Positions 9,336 through 18,800 of a stretch of 64,000 bases of DNA are shown here, one piece after another. Under the pieces are notes generated by a model, which ran no database searches, was not told where the DNA came from, and saw only the letters and a program-made list of their open reading frames with translations. This DNA is from Acinetobacter wuhouensis (GTDB lineage: Bacteria > Pseudomonadota > Gammaproteobacteria > Pseudomonadales > Moraxellaceae). The stretch is taken from the NCBI RefSeq assembly GCF_001696605.3, contig NZ_CP031716.1, forward strand, positions 62,001 to 126,000, in the 5' to 3' direction. The position numbers and the translations under genes are program-made. Each line of letters begins with the position of its first letter. Positions within the stretch are counted from its first letter, which is position 1.

Positions 9336-9713
9336 ATGGGGCAAACAAATTTAGAACAGCATCGTAGATATATCACGAGTGCTTATTTGTTGATGTTCCT
9401 CGCATTATTTACGGTAATTACAGCGGTGCTCGCCTACTGGTTGGCACGTAAAGTAGCGGTGGTGGATGATGCTGAGGTTTGGATTCATGCACAAGCATTG
9501 TGGATTATGCGTAATGCTGTCATTTTTTTGATCCTTGCTGCTTTTGCTGGACTGTGGTTTATTCCGCTCATCTTCTTTTATTGGGATAGTATGATTTGGG
9601 TGAAAGCCTGTACCGTTGCAGGTGTAGTCTTTAGCGCAATTGCATGGTTATTTTTACTGAATGTTTGGTTTCAGGGATTTAGTAAATATATGCAGAAAAA
9701 AGCTGTTTTTTAA
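9336..9713 (+). CDS. conserved small inner-membrane protein, function unknown
   Basis: A 125-residue protein with three predicted membrane segments: about 14-38 (YLLMFLALFTVITAVLAYWLA), 60-82 and 90-112. The short N-terminus and the loops are polar. I do not recognise a functional family with confidence; it has the character of DUF4870-like small membrane proteins. ATG at 9336 is chosen because GAGG precedes it by about 12 bases and the protein then starts MGQTNLEQHRRY; an in-frame ATG at 9312 is possible. It lies between the RND operon and dnaJ with its own spacing on both sides, so it is probably transcribed alone. Confidence 0.7.
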   Translation: MGQTNLEQHRRYITSAYLLMFLALFTVITAVLAYWLARKVAVVDDAEVWIHAQALWIMRNAVIFLILAAFAGLWFIPLIFFYWDSMIWVKACTVAGVVFSAIAWLFLLNVWFQGFSKYMQKKAVF

Positions 9714-9731
9714 AAAAATTCAATATTCAAA

Positions 9732-9760
9732 CTTGTAAAAAATAACATCGCCCCCAATTT
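9732..9760 (+). promoter_or_regulatory. sigma-32 (heat-shock) type promoter of dnaJ
   Basis: CTTGTAA (9732-9738) differs by one base from the RpoH -35 CTTGAAA. CCCCAATTT (9752-9760) follows at 13 bp and resembles the -10 CCCCATNT. It lies 46 bases before the dnaJ ATG. Confidence 0.6.
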
Positions 9761-9805
9761 ACTCTGCATAGAAGTATTATCAAATTTTGTGGAGCATCGC
9801 CAATC

Positions 9806-10918
9806 ATGGCTAAACGTGATTATTATGAGGTTTTAGGTGTTGCTAAAACCGCTAGTGATGATGAAATTAAAAAAGCCTACCGTAAGATGGCGATGAAGTA
9901 TCATCCAGACCGTAATCCAGACAACGCTGAAGCTGAAGAAAAATTCAAAGAATGTGCAGAAGCATATGAAATTCTTTCGGATAGCGATAAGCGTAGTGCT
10001 TATGACCGTATGGGACATAGTGCATTTGAAGGCGGTATGGGCGGTGGTGGCTTTGGCGGTGGTTTCAGTGCCGAAGACATTTTCAGCCAGTTTGGTGACA
10101 TTTTCGGTGGCGCTTTTGGTGGTGGCGGTCGTGGTCAGCAACGTGCGCGCCGTGGCTCAGATTTACGCTATGTGATGGAATTGACGCTTGAAGAAGCGGT
10201 CAAAGGCGTGAAGAAAACCATTACTTTTACTGCACCAGCACCATGTGATGTGTGTGATGGTAAAGGTTCTAAAAATCCAAATGATGTTGAAACGTGTAAG
10301 ACTTGTCATGGCGCAGGTCAAGTGCGTATGCAACAAGGTTTCTTCTCAGTACAACAAACCTGTAGCACATGCCGTGGTCAAGGCAAGATCATTAAAAACC
10401 CTTGTAACACTTGTCATGGTTCGGGTGTAAAAGACCGTCAACAAACTTTAGAAGTGACCATTCCTGCGGGTGTGGACAATGGCGATCGCGTTCGTTTATC
10501 TGGTAAAGGTGAAGCAATTCGTGATGGTCAGTCTGGTGACTTATACGTTGAAGTGGTTGTTCGTGAACACGAGATTTTCCAACGTGATGGCGCAGATCTC
10601 TATATGGATGTACCTGTCAGCATTGCCGATGCTGCTTTGGGTAAAGAGCTTGAAATTCCAACTTTAGATGGTCGTGTCAGTTTGAAAGTACCTGAGGGTA
10701 CTCAAACAGGTAAAATGTTCCGTCTACGTGGTAAAGGTGTAAAACCTGTTCGTACCAGTATGCAAGGTGATTTACTGTGCCGTATCGTGGTTGAAACCCC
10801 TGTTAACTTGACCAGTCGTCAACGTGAGTTATTGAAAGAGCTTCAAGCGACGATGGAAAGTGATGACAATAAATCTTCACCGAAGAAAAAATCATTCTTC
10901 GATCGTTTATTTGATTAA
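9806..10918 (+). CDS. dnaJ: chaperone protein DnaJ (Hsp40)
   Basis: Type I J-protein that delivers unfolded substrates to DnaK and stimulates its ATPase in the cytoplasm. The product is 370 residues. It has a J domain at 1-70 with the HPD signature (YHPDRNPD) and a Gly/Phe-rich linker at about 72-115. Four CxxCxGxG zinc repeats lie at about 145-215 ([32 protein letters not shown]), then the C-terminal substrate domains. dnaK is not adjacent. A heat-shock promoter lies upstream and a strong terminator follows at 10938-10966, so it is monocistronic. Confidence 0.98.
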   Translation: MAKRDYYEVLGVAKTASDDEIKKAYRKMAMKYHPDRNPDNAEAEEKFKECAEAYEILSDSDKRSAYDRMGHSAFEGGMGGGGFGGGFSAEDIFSQFGDIFGGAFGGGGRGQQRARRGSDLRYVMELTLEEAVKGVKKTITFTAPAPCDVCDGKGSKNPNDVETCKTCHGAGQVRMQQGFFSVQQTCSTCRGQGKIIKNPCNTCHGSGVKDRQQTLEVTIPAGVDNGDRVRLSGKGEAIRDGQSGDLYVEVVVREHEIFQRDGADLYMDVPVSIADAALGKELEIPTLDGRVSLKVPEGTQTGKMFRLRGKGVKPVRTSMQGDLLCRIVVETPVNLTSRQRELLKELQATMESDDNKSSPKKKSFFDRLFD

Positions 10919-10937
10919 TTTTAATATTCGATACAAT

Positions 10938-10966
10938 AAAAACGGAGCTTAAATCGCTCCGTTTTT
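10938..10966 (+). terminator. intrinsic terminator of dnaJ
   Basis: AAAAACGGAGC (10938-10948) pairs perfectly with GCTCCGTTTTT (10956-10966) across a 7-base loop and runs into more T residues. Confidence 0.9.
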
Positions 10967-10998
10967 TTATGTTCATTTTTTATTTTAAATGTCTAAAA

Positions 10999-11202
10999 CT
11001 ATTTTTCAGGTGTAACTTCAAATTCATGATCATCGGGGGCTGCATCAATTTCATCCTCATCTTGAGGGAGGATAACAGCAGGTTTTGTCGTGGTGGTTTG
11101 TGTTTCAGTATTTTGCGAATCGGGTGTTGTGGTATCATCTGCCCATACATGTACATAACTTATTGATAAAATTAGACCTAGTATTATTTTTTTAAGTTGC
11201 AT
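10999..11202 (-). CDS. small secreted acidic peptide A, function unknown
   Basis: A 67-residue product with a clear signal peptide (MQLKKIILGLILSISYVHVW, cut near ADD). A short Thr/Gln-rich linker follows and then an acidic tail rich in D and E. ATG at 11202 is chosen because AAGGAT lies about eight bases upstream; an upstream in-frame start would add seven residues. The mature peptide would be only about 45 residues and have no cysteine. A second peptide of the same design lies 200 bp away on the same strand. I do not recognise the family. A periplasmic or outer-surface role is inferred from the signal peptide alone. Confidence 0.65.
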   Translation of the reverse strand: MQLKKIILGLILSISYVHVWADDTTTPDSQNTETQTTTTKPAVILPQDEDEIDAAPDDHEFEVTPEK

Positions 11203-11400
11203 TACATTATCCTTAATACTCAATTTTCAGTGTTTTCAAACAAGGCTTATTCTAATTAAATTTTTAAAATATTTTATATTTTTGATGTAAATAAATCGTG
11301 GTGTTTTTATTTAATTTTATGGATTCTGTTAGGTTGTTACTTGATTTAAAAAAGTAAGAGGATACGGGTATATCCTCTAAAGATTCTGCTTAAAATGTCA

Positions 11401-11583
11401 TTATTCTAAAATCGGTGCATCAATGTCTTCAACGCGGACTTCAGGTTGTGGTTCAGATGTCGATGTCGGCGTTGCTGCGGGTTGAGTCGCCGTGGTCGGT
11501 TGTACTTCAGGTGCAGATGCTGCCCAAGTTGTTGTAGCCATCATTCCCATGATAAGTGCGAAAGCGATTTTATTCGAATGCAT
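11401..11583 (-). CDS. small secreted acidic peptide B, function unknown
   Basis: A 60-residue product with signal peptide MHSNKIAFALIMGMMATTTW followed by AASA. The mature part is Pro/Thr/Ala-rich and ends in an acidic motif (EVRVEDIDAPILE). ATG at 11583 has an excellent AAGGAG site four to nine bases upstream, which settles the start over longer reading. The build (signal, Thr-rich linker, acidic end containing D-I-D-A or E-I-D-A) matches the neighbouring peptide, suggesting a diverged duplicate pair. No known domain is visible. It is convergent with nothing and divergent from dapB. Confidence 0.65.
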   Translation of the reverse strand: MHSNKIAFALIMGMMATTTWAASAPEVQPTTATQPAATPTSTSEPQPEVRVEDIDAPILE

Positions 11584-11791
11584 ATAGATCTCCTTATAAA
11601 TCATTTTATTTTCATTCGTGGCATGTAGTCTGCTGTGTGATTTTTGCACTTTGATGAAAATGGCTTAATCAGGTCTTAAATTTTTAGCCTTTTATCAATG
11701 CTTGTTTTTTAAATCAATTACTTTGATTGTAGATCAGTAATTTTTTACTCCAAATTTTCAAGGGGCTGAAAAAACTTCATAGTATTTTTAA

Positions 11792-12688
<897 letters not shown>

Positions 12689-12737
12689 AACACAATCCGC
12701 TATGATTTAAAACAACGATAGCGATTTGAATAAAAAA

Positions 12738-13388
12738 ATGAAAAAAACAGTGATGTTTCTTGCAGGTGTAGTCAGTGCCATGTGCCTGACTGCACAAGCT
12801 GCTGCGCCAAGTGATGCAAAACTTAGCCTCGACAAAAACAATATCAAAGTATGGACATTTAAAGATCCGAAAAATACGGTGATGTCGTATAAAGCGGAAA
12901 CTACGTTGGATGCACCGATTGAAAGTGCTGTCGCATTGGTTTTAGATGTCAATAACACGCCAAAATGGGCACCGAATGTGGCAAAAGCCGAAGTACTGAG
13001 TCGTGATGATGCCAAAGGTGAGTTCACTTTATATATGGTTTTGGATTTTCCATTTCCACTTAAAGATCGAGATATGGTCATCAAAGGCAAAATTGCCAAA
13101 GACAGTAATGGTGCGATTAGCATTAAAAATAAAGCGGTTACACAAGGCAAAGCAATTGATGCCAATTTTATCCGTTTAAAAAATTATGAAGGTGATTGGA
13201 CGTTCCAAAAAGTTTCGGCTAATAAAGTCAAAGTCAGTACCACAGGCTTTGCTGATCCTGAAGGTTCGATTCCACAAAGTGTGACCAATATGTTGGTTGA
13301 GCAACAGCCTTATCAGATGTTGCAAAAGATGAAAGCAGAATTGGCAAAAAATAAAGCATTGCCTGCTTTACCTGCTGTTTTAAAATAA
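12738..13388 (+). CDS. periplasmic START-domain (lipid-transfer-like) protein
   Basis: A 216-residue product with signal peptide MKKTVMFLAGVVSAMCLTAQ cut near AAAPSDA. The remainder matches bacterial START/SRPBCC proteins: a DAPIESAVALVLDVNNTPKW segment near residues 60-80, LYMVLDFPFPLKDRDMV near 100-115, and a final helix. START domains bind hydrophobic ligands such as lipids; the ligand here is unknown. ATG at 12738 is chosen over an in-frame TTG at 12726. It sits 49 bp after dapB, so it may be cotranscribed, and is closed by a shared bidirectional terminator. Confidence 0.8.
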   Translation: MKKTVMFLAGVVSAMCLTAQAAAPSDAKLSLDKNNIKVWTFKDPKNTVMSYKAETTLDAPIESAVALVLDVNNTPKWAPNVAKAEVLSRDDAKGEFTLYMVLDFPFPLKDRDMVIKGKIAKDSNGAISIKNKAVTQGKAIDANFIRLKNYEGDWTFQKVSANKVKVSTTGFADPEGSIPQSVTNMLVEQQPYQMLQKMKAELAKNKALPALPAVLK

Positions 13389-13459
13389 TGTTCTAAGCCA
13401 GAATTTCTAAGACAAATCAAAAAATTTGGATTACAAGGCATAGCCTAAAAAGCGCAATA

Positions 13460-13494
13460 AAAAATCCCACAATATCAATGATTGTGGGATTTTT
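13460..13494. terminator. bidirectional intrinsic terminator
   Basis: A perfect 14-bp stem (13460-13473 with 13481-13494) encloses a 7-base loop, with A and T runs on both sides. It serves both the START-domain gene and the convergent MFS gene. Confidence 0.9.
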
Positions 13495-13501
13495 ATGTCT
13501 A

Positions 13502-14671
13502 TTAGCAAGCAGTTTCAGTCATGGCTGGTCTCGACATTTTCATTTGGATCAAAACCAAAACCAATGCCAATGCTGTGAGGACAGCGCCTGTAATGGACAC
13601 AGCCGCATAGCTCATTCCCATACTGAGAACTGCACCACCTGCGGCAGCACCAACCGCATTACCTAGGTTAAACGCTCCGATATTTACTGAAGATGCCAAA
13701 CCTGGTGCTTCATGTGCCACAGCCATAACGCGCATTTGCAAAGGAGGGACAACCGCAAAGGCTGCTGCGCCCCATACAACCAATGCCAATGCCGCACCCA
13801 TCTTGGTTTGTGCAAGAATCGGAAATAGCAACATCGTTGTCATTAACAACAATAAGAAGCCTGTAAGTGTTTTGGTCAAAGACAAGTCTGCAAATTTGCC
13901 CCCGAAATGATTACCGACCGAGAAACCAACCCCAATCAAAACCAACATCATGGTGATAAAACTTGGACTGGCATGGGTAATATTTTGCAGTGTCGGAGCG
14001 ATATAGGTGTATAGGGTAAACATCGCACCTGCGCTCATGACAGTGGTGAGCAAGGCAAGGACGACAGGTTTACGGGTTAACACTTGTAGTTCAGCTTTGA
14101 CATTGGGACGTTGTCCAACTGCACCCTCAGGTAATGCTTTCCACAATGCCAACATGGTGATGACACCTAATCCCGCAATTGCGGCAAATGCCATACGCCA
14201 ACCGATGTTTTGCCCGACCCATGTTGCCAACGGTACACCACCAATATTGGCAATGGTTAAGCCCATAAACATCATTGCAACTGCACTGGCTTGTTTATCT
14301 TTCGGCACGACACTGGTCGCGACGATTGAACCGATACCAAAGAATACGCCATGATTTAAACTGGTGAGAATCCGTGCGCCCATCAAGCCCCAATAGCTTG
14401 GTGCAATCGCGGCTAAAATATTGCCAATCGTAAAAATACTCATGGCAATCATCAGTGCTTTACGCCGTGAAAAGTGTCCAAACCATAAGGTCATGATCGG
14501 TGCGCCAATCATGACACCCAAAGCGTATGCAGTGATCAGCATGCCTGCGGTGGGAATGGAAATATTCAGATTTTCAGCGATTTGTGGCAAAAAGCCCATT
14601 GGTGAAAATTCGGTTGTACCAATCGCAAATGCACCGATGGCTAAGGCGAGGAGAGGAAAGTTAATTTTCAT
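13502..14671 (-). CDS. MFS exporter, YdhP/AraJ-like (DHA1 family)
   Basis: A 389-residue inner-membrane transporter with twelve hydrophobic helices. The sequence closely follows E. coli YdhP, also 389 residues: MKINFPLLALAIGAFAIGTT at the start, SLNHGVFFGIGSIVA near residue 103, GGVPLATWVGQNIGWRM near 144 and FAVVPPLQMRVM near 307. YdhP-type proteins are drug:proton antiporters with poorly defined substrates. The start is ATG at 14671. Its start lies 12 bp from the end of dkgB on the same strand, so it is probably cotranscribed with that reductase. Confidence 0.92.
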   Translation of the reverse strand: MKINFPLLALAIGAFAIGTTEFSPMGFLPQIAENLNISIPTAGMLITAYALGVMIGAPIMTLWFGHFSRRKALMIAMSIFTIGNILAAIAPSYWGLMGARILTSLNHGVFFGIGSIVATSVVPKDKQASAVAMMFMGLTIANIGGVPLATWVGQNIGWRMAFAAIAGLGVITMLALWKALPEGAVGQRPNVKAELQVLTRKPVVLALLTTVMSAGAMFTLYTYIAPTLQNITHASPSFITMMLVLIGVGFSVGNHFGGKFADLSLTKTLTGFLLLLMTTMLLFPILAQTKMGAALALVVWGAAAFAVVPPLQMRVMAVAHEAPGLASSVNIGAFNLGNAVGAAAGGAVLSMGMSYAAVSITGAVLTALALVLVLIQMKMSRPAMTETAC

Positions 14672-14683
14672 GAATTGATTCTC

Positions 14684-15493
14684 TTAATCCCATGCAGGCG
14701 CTAGATTTTCGGGATTTACTTCACGCCCATTTCGCTCTAAGGCTTCAATCATCTGCATTTCTTCAAGGCTTAATTGAATATCTTGTGCTTTTAAATTCGC
14801 AATCAAATTTTCACGTTTGGTCGATGATGGAATCACAGAAAAGCCACGTTGTAATGCCCAAGCTAAGGCAATTTGTGCAGTTGATGCCTGATGGTTTTTG
14901 GCGATCTCATTCAACACAGGGTCGTTTAACACTTTGCCATACGCCAAAGTCATATATGAAGTCACACCAATATTTTGTGATTGTAAAAAATTCACCAATT
15001 GATGATTCTGCAAATATGGACTGAGTTCAATTTGATTGGTGGCAATATTTTCAATACCCACAGCGTCAATGGCTTGTTGAGTTAAATCAATATTGAAATT
15101 TGAAATCCCAATATGTTTAGTTAAACCTTGTTGTTTAGCTTCGAGCAGATTGTGCATCATTTCTGCGACAGAAATTCCTAAACTCGGTGCAGGCCAATGA
15201 ATCAGAGTGAGATTGACTGCATCCGTTCTGAGCTTTTGTAAGCTGTCTTTTAAACTTGGAATAAGCTTGTCGGCTGCGTAGTTATCTGTCCAAATTTTCG
15301 TGGTGATAAATAAGTCATTTCGATTCACAGAGCTTTCAGCAATGGCTTGTCGGACTTCTGCTTCATTGCCATAGATTTGTGCGGTATCAATCGCACGATA
15401 GCCAACCTCAAGTGCTGTTTTGACAGAATCAATCACAGTTTGTCCTGTCAGGCGAAATGTACCAACACCAAATTGGGGGACGATTTTATTCAT
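14684..15493 (-). CDS. dkgB: 2,5-didehydrogluconate reductase / methylglyoxal reductase, aldo-keto reductase
   Basis: NADPH-dependent aldo-keto reductase acting on 2,5-diketo-D-gluconate and on methylglyoxal and other aldehydes. From ATG at 15493 the protein is 269 residues, close to E. coli DkgB (267), with strong similarity throughout. FGVGTFRL opens the barrel, [11 protein letters not shown] carries the catalytic Asp and Tyr, LTLIHWPAP the active-site His, [12 protein letters not shown] follows and [11 protein letters not shown] binds the cofactor phosphate. Reading further upstream would add 47 unconserved residues. It is divergent from a LysR gene, as E. coli dkgB is beside the LysR gene yafC. 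The MFS gene follows. Confidence 0.93.
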   Translation of the reverse strand: MNKIVPQFGVGTFRLTGQTVIDSVKTALEVGYRAIDTAQIYGNEAEVRQAIAESSVNRNDLFITTKIWTDNYAADKLIPSLKDSLQKLRTDAVNLTLIHWPAPSLGISVAEMMHNLLEAKQQGLTKHIGISNFNIDLTQQAIDAVGIENIATNQIELSPYLQNHQLVNFLQSQNIGVTSYMTLAYGKVLNDPVLNEIAKNHQASTAQIALAWALQRGFSVIPSSTKRENLIANLKAQDIQLSLEEMQMIEALERNGREVNPENLAPAWD

Positions 15494-15535
15494 GGGAGAT
15501 GCTTCATTTTTAGTTACGGCTATTTTGTAGTTTTT

Positions 15536-15588
15536 ATTGTTGCTAAAAAATAGGTGAATATGCAAAATATTGTTGACTAAAAAGCAAT
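15536..15588. promoter_or_regulatory. candidate LysR binding region between dkgB and its regulator
   Basis: ATTGTTGCTAAAAA starts at 15536 and ATTGTTGACTAAAAA at 15569, a near-identical direct repeat spaced 33 bp, about three helical turns. The second copy continues into GCAAT, giving an ATTG-N12-CAAT dyad of the kind LysR regulators bind. Confidence 0.4.
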
Positions 15589-15603
15589 AATTGGTGCATT
15601 GCC

Positions 15604-16497
15604 ATGAAATCCACCTTAGAAGAATTACAGGCATTTATTCACATTGTCGATAGTGGTTCGATTGTCGGTGCAGCTGAGCATTTGCAACAAACCACATCAG
15701 GTGTCAGTCGAGCTTTACAACGCCTTGAATCTAAACTCAATGTGACTTTATTAGAGCGTACTACACGTAAGTTAAAATTGACCCAAGAAGGGCAGTTATT
15801 TTTAGAAAAAGCCCGAAAAATTATCCATGATCTGAATGAAGCAGAAGATGCTTTACTCAAATCAGATAGTGATACATCGGGTTTGATCCGAGTGGATTCA
15901 GCCACTCCTTTTGTGTTACACGTGGTTGCACCCTTGATGTCTGAATTTGTTCAACTTTATCCAGATATTGAAATTGAGTTAAATACCAATGAGCAAATTA
16001 TTGATTTATTAGAGCATAAAACTGATGTGGCAATTCGTTTTGGTGAATTGAATGATTCAAGTTTACATGCCAGATTATTATGTAAAAGTCGCTTATATAT
16101 TGTTGCAAGCCCTGAATATTTAGAACGGAATGGTTATCCCGAAAAGCCTTTAGACATTTTAAAGCATGCACAAATTGGCTTTAGTAAAGGCGGTCATCTG
16201 AATACATGGCCGATTCGTGTCAATAAGGGTGAAAAGCTTGTTGTGAGACCTAAAATTAAAGCTTCCAGTGGAGAGACGGTGCGCCAATTGTGTTTGCGTG
16301 GGCATGGAATCGCACGATTATCTGAGTTTGAAATTTCGAAAGATTTAAAACAAGGTCATTTGATCGCGCTCTTTGAAGATCAAATTGAGCTGTATGAACA
16401 GCGCATCCATGCGGTGTATTATCAGCAAGAGCACTTGCCAAAACGTGTCCGTTTATTTATTGAGTTTTTAGCGCAAAAGCTGTCAAAGTATCGATAG
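15604..16497 (+). CDS. LysR-family transcriptional regulator (YafC-like)
   Basis: A 297-residue LysR regulator. The winged helix is at residues 1-62 ([46 protein letters not shown] read as consecutive helix and recognition parts). The periplasmic-binding-like effector domain starts near residue 90 with [11 protein letters not shown] and [21 protein letters not shown] at 15604. It is divergent from dkgB, so control of the reductase and its MFS partner is the natural inference. The effector is unknown. Its 3' end overlaps the convergent lipoprotein gene by 41 bp. Confidence 0.9.
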   Translation: MKSTLEELQAFIHIVDSGSIVGAAEHLQQTTSGVSRALQRLESKLNVTLLERTTRKLKLTQEGQLFLEKARKIIHDLNEAEDALLKSDSDTSGLIRVDSATPFVLHVVAPLMSEFVQLYPDIEIELNTNEQIIDLLEHKTDVAIRFGELNDSSLHARLLCKSRLYIVASPEYLERNGYPEKPLDILKHAQIGFSKGGHLNTWPIRVNKGEKLVVRPKIKASSGETVRQLCLRGHGIARLSEFEISKDLKQGHLIALFEDQIELYEQRIHAVYYQQEHLPKRVRLFIEFLAQKLSKYR

Positions 16498-16864
16498 TTT
16501 TTTGTGGAGGTAAGTCCAAACTGAGCAAGCTTTGGCTGTTTCCTTGCGCTTTATTCAGTAGTTTGATCTCAAAATGTTGTGCTGAATTTTGCTGACATTC
16601 AAAGTCTAAATTCTGTTGTATTGGCATGTTAATACGCATGTTCACATCACTGCTCACACGATAGCTGTAGGCTCTGTTTGCCGCTGTGTGATGCAAAGTC
16701 GGTTGTAAATGATCAAGTTGATATTCACCCAAACGCTGTGTTTTTAAAAAGCCTTCGATCAAAGATTTACAAATAAAATGTTGTTGCTGAGCAGCTTGGT
16801 TGACTTGCTGTGGTTGGCATGCACTCAAAATCAAAGCTGTACCGATGAGGGTGATTATTTTCAT
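16457..16864 (-). CDS. small lipoprotein, function unknown
   Basis: A 135-residue product with a lipoprotein signal ending LILSAC (Cys16). The mature part is Gln-rich at first and otherwise has no domain I recognise. GGAGA lies seven to eleven bases before ATG 16864, so the start is firm. Its last 41 bases overlap the end of the convergent LysR gene, which argues for a compact, real gene arrangement. It is divergent from the MocR-type regulator. Two cysteines in the mature part could form a disulfide. Confidence 0.7.
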   Translation of the reverse strand: MKIITLIGTALILSACQPQQVNQAAQQQHFICKSLIEGFLKTQRLGEYQLDHLQPTLHHTAANRAYSYRVSSDVNMRINMPIQQNLDFECQQNSAQHFEIKLLNKAQGNSQSLLSLDLPPQKTIDTLTAFALKTQ

Positions 16865-16938
16865 TATTTTCTCCTTTCAAATGTATCCAGTGATAAAAAT
16901 TGGCTGTGAAAGAAGCATAAATCTGTTAAGTTTATAGA

Positions 16939-16975
16939 TACAGATACAACAAATATTAAAATTTGGGTACAGATA
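16939..16975 (+). promoter_or_regulatory. direct repeats at the MocR gene start
   Basis: TACAGATA occurs at 16939-16946 and again at 16968-16975, with the second copy ending on the first base of the start codon. MocR regulators bind direct repeats, so autoregulation is possible. Confidence 0.3.
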
Positions 16976-18411
16976 TGGCTTTTCAATATCAGGCTTTAGC
17001 GCAACAGATAGCACAGAAAATTTATAGTGGTGAATTGGCAACGGGGCAGCGTTTAAGTTCATTGCGCCAATTTGCAACTTTACAAAACATTAGCTTGAAT
17101 ACGGCAAAAAGTTGTTATGAATTGCTTGAAGCGCAAGGCTTGATTTATGTCAAAGAAAAGTCAGGTTATTTTGTCCAAACGCAGCAAAAAACACCAAATA
17201 TTGCACTGCCTGATCATCCCGATTTTAAGTCCAAATCCCGTGAAGTTTCTAACTTAGAGTTGCAAATTCAAATTCATGAAGCCTCTGCCAATAATCGTCT
17301 GATTCATCTCGGATCAATTCAATTATCACCGAATTTTATTCCGATTGAAGCACTTCGACGTTCGATTCAACGTGCATTAAAGCATTGTAAGCCTGAGGAT
17401 TTTTTATATAACAATCGACAAGGTCATCCACGTTTGCGTGAAGCGTTGTCAGCGCATTGGGCAGAGGATGGTTTTTATATCGACAAGGATGATATTTACA
17501 TCAGCAATGGCTGTATGCCTGCATTGTCAGTGATGATACAAAGCTTTAGTAATGAAGGAGATAGCATCATTGTTCCAACGCCTAACTATAATGGTCAGTT
17601 GCAATTGTTGGCATTATTAAAAAGAAAAATCATCGAAATTCCTGCCAATACTGAAGGTTTTGATATCGAGCGTCTTGAACAGGTGATGCAAAACTCAGGG
17701 GCAAAAGTATGTTTACTGACAGCTAATTTTCAAAATCCTTTGGGTTTTTGTTTAAGCAATGAAGAGAAAGAAAAAATAGCTCAATTGGCTGAAAAATATC
17801 AATGTTATGTGATCGAAGATGATATTTATGCGGAGTGTAGTTTTGATGCTAAACGCCCTTTACCGATTAAATATTGGGATCGGGCAGGTTATGTGATTTA
17901 TTGTAGTTCGATTTCTAAGTCTTTATCACCATCTTATCGGGTAGGGTGGTTTTGTTTGCCTCAGCGTTTGAAACATTTACATGCCACGCTGATTTTGCAA
18001 AATGATTCGGTCAATATGCCCTTACAGTTAGGGCTTGCCGATTTGATTTTCAGTCGGGCATATCGTCAGCATTTAAGTGAATTGCGTCCTAAACTCATGG
18101 CGCAGGTTGAGCAATATCGACAGTTTATTTCTCAGGCTTTTTATGGGGTTGATATTCGACTGAATCAGCCACATGGCAGTTATGCGTTGTGGTTGCAACT
18201 GCCAAAACAGATCGACAGTTTAGCCATGTATTATTATGCGCAACAGCACAGTATCAATATCGTCCCCGGCTTAATTTTTGGTGAGGATAAGCGCTATAAC
18301 AATTGTATTCGTTTAAATGCAGGGCATGAGTTATCGCAAGAGATTCAGGATGCGATTGTGTTGTTGGCAGATTGGGTCAGAGTGCAATTGTCTGAGAATA
18401 AAGTGGCCTAG
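16975..18411 (+). CDS. MocR-type regulator: GntR DNA-binding domain fused to PLP aminotransferase domain
   Basis: A 478-residue two-domain protein. Residues 1-70 are a GntR winged helix (IYSGELATGQRLSSLRQFA, ISLNTAKSCYELLEAQGLI). From about residue 100 it is a fold-type I aminotransferase-like domain with TANFQNPLGF, EDDIYAECSF and the PLP lysine in SSISKSLSPSYRVGW. The architecture and length resemble E. coli YdcR (468 residues). Members usually sense PLP or an amine and are not true aminotransferases. ATG at 16975 is chosen over an in-frame TTG at 16963. No obvious target operon is adjacent besides the divergent lipoprotein. Confidence 0.9.
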   Translation: MAFQYQALAQQIAQKIYSGELATGQRLSSLRQFATLQNISLNTAKSCYELLEAQGLIYVKEKSGYFVQTQQKTPNIALPDHPDFKSKSREVSNLELQIQIHEASANNRLIHLGSIQLSPNFIPIEALRRSIQRALKHCKPEDFLYNNRQGHPRLREALSAHWAEDGFYIDKDDIYISNGCMPALSVMIQSFSNEGDSIIVPTPNYNGQLQLLALLKRKIIEIPANTEGFDIERLEQVMQNSGAKVCLLTANFQNPLGFCLSNEEKEKIAQLAEKYQCYVIEDDIYAECSFDAKRPLPIKYWDRAGYVIYCSSISKSLSPSYRVGWFCLPQRLKHLHATLILQNDSVNMPLQLGLADLIFSRAYRQHLSELRPKLMAQVEQYRQFISQAFYGVDIRLNQPHGSYALWLQLPKQIDSLAMYYYAQQHSINIVPGLIFGEDKRYNNCIRLNAGHELSQEIQDAIVLLADWVRVQLSENKVA

Positions 18412-18800
18412 GATTATTCGTTGGGATTAAATCAGCAATTGATGTTATGCATTTGAAAAATGAAGTATTCTATTTTCAAAGTTTATTAATACTTCTCGGC
18501 GGAGTCCTACATCAAAAGTTTTAATTTAGGGATTTGCCTCCGGCTCGACCTACTTTTCTTTCGGGAAAAGTAGGCAAAACCATTGTCATCCACAAAACTC
18601 GTCCACTTCCGTCAAAATACTAAATACATCGCAGAAACATATTTGATTAAAAGTAGTCTTGCCTCAAACACTTGTGGATGACGCTATCGCGTATCCATTT
18701 TTATTGAGAAACAAAAGCTGTTTTTATCTTACTACGTAACTTCAGTTAGTAATAGAAGTCCCTTCTCCCTTTGGGAGAAGGTTAGGATGAGGGAAATGGA
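18412..18800. repeat. mosaic of intergenic hairpin repeats
   Basis: No gene is visible in these 389 bases. They hold two strong hairpins: CCTACTTTTC (18549-18558) with GAAAAGTAGG (18565-18574), and CCTTCTCCC (18761-18769) with GGGAGAAGG (18773-18781). Between them an 11-base inverted repeat GTCATCCACAA (18585-18595) and TTGTGGATGAC (18672-18682) encloses about 75 bases. Sequences of this kind recur between genes in Acinetobacter and related genomes; that statement is from memory. They may also act as terminators for the convergent regulator and ahr genes. Confidence 0.65.

Noticed and set aside
9833..10141. A 102-codon antisense ORF within dnaJ
   Set aside because: It mirrors the glycine-rich codons of dnaJ and has no independent support.
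18412..18800. Possible small CRISPR array or tRNA cluster in the repeat-rich spacer
   Set aside because: The repeats are different hairpins, not regularly spaced identical units, and no cloverleaf or T-loop sequence is seen.
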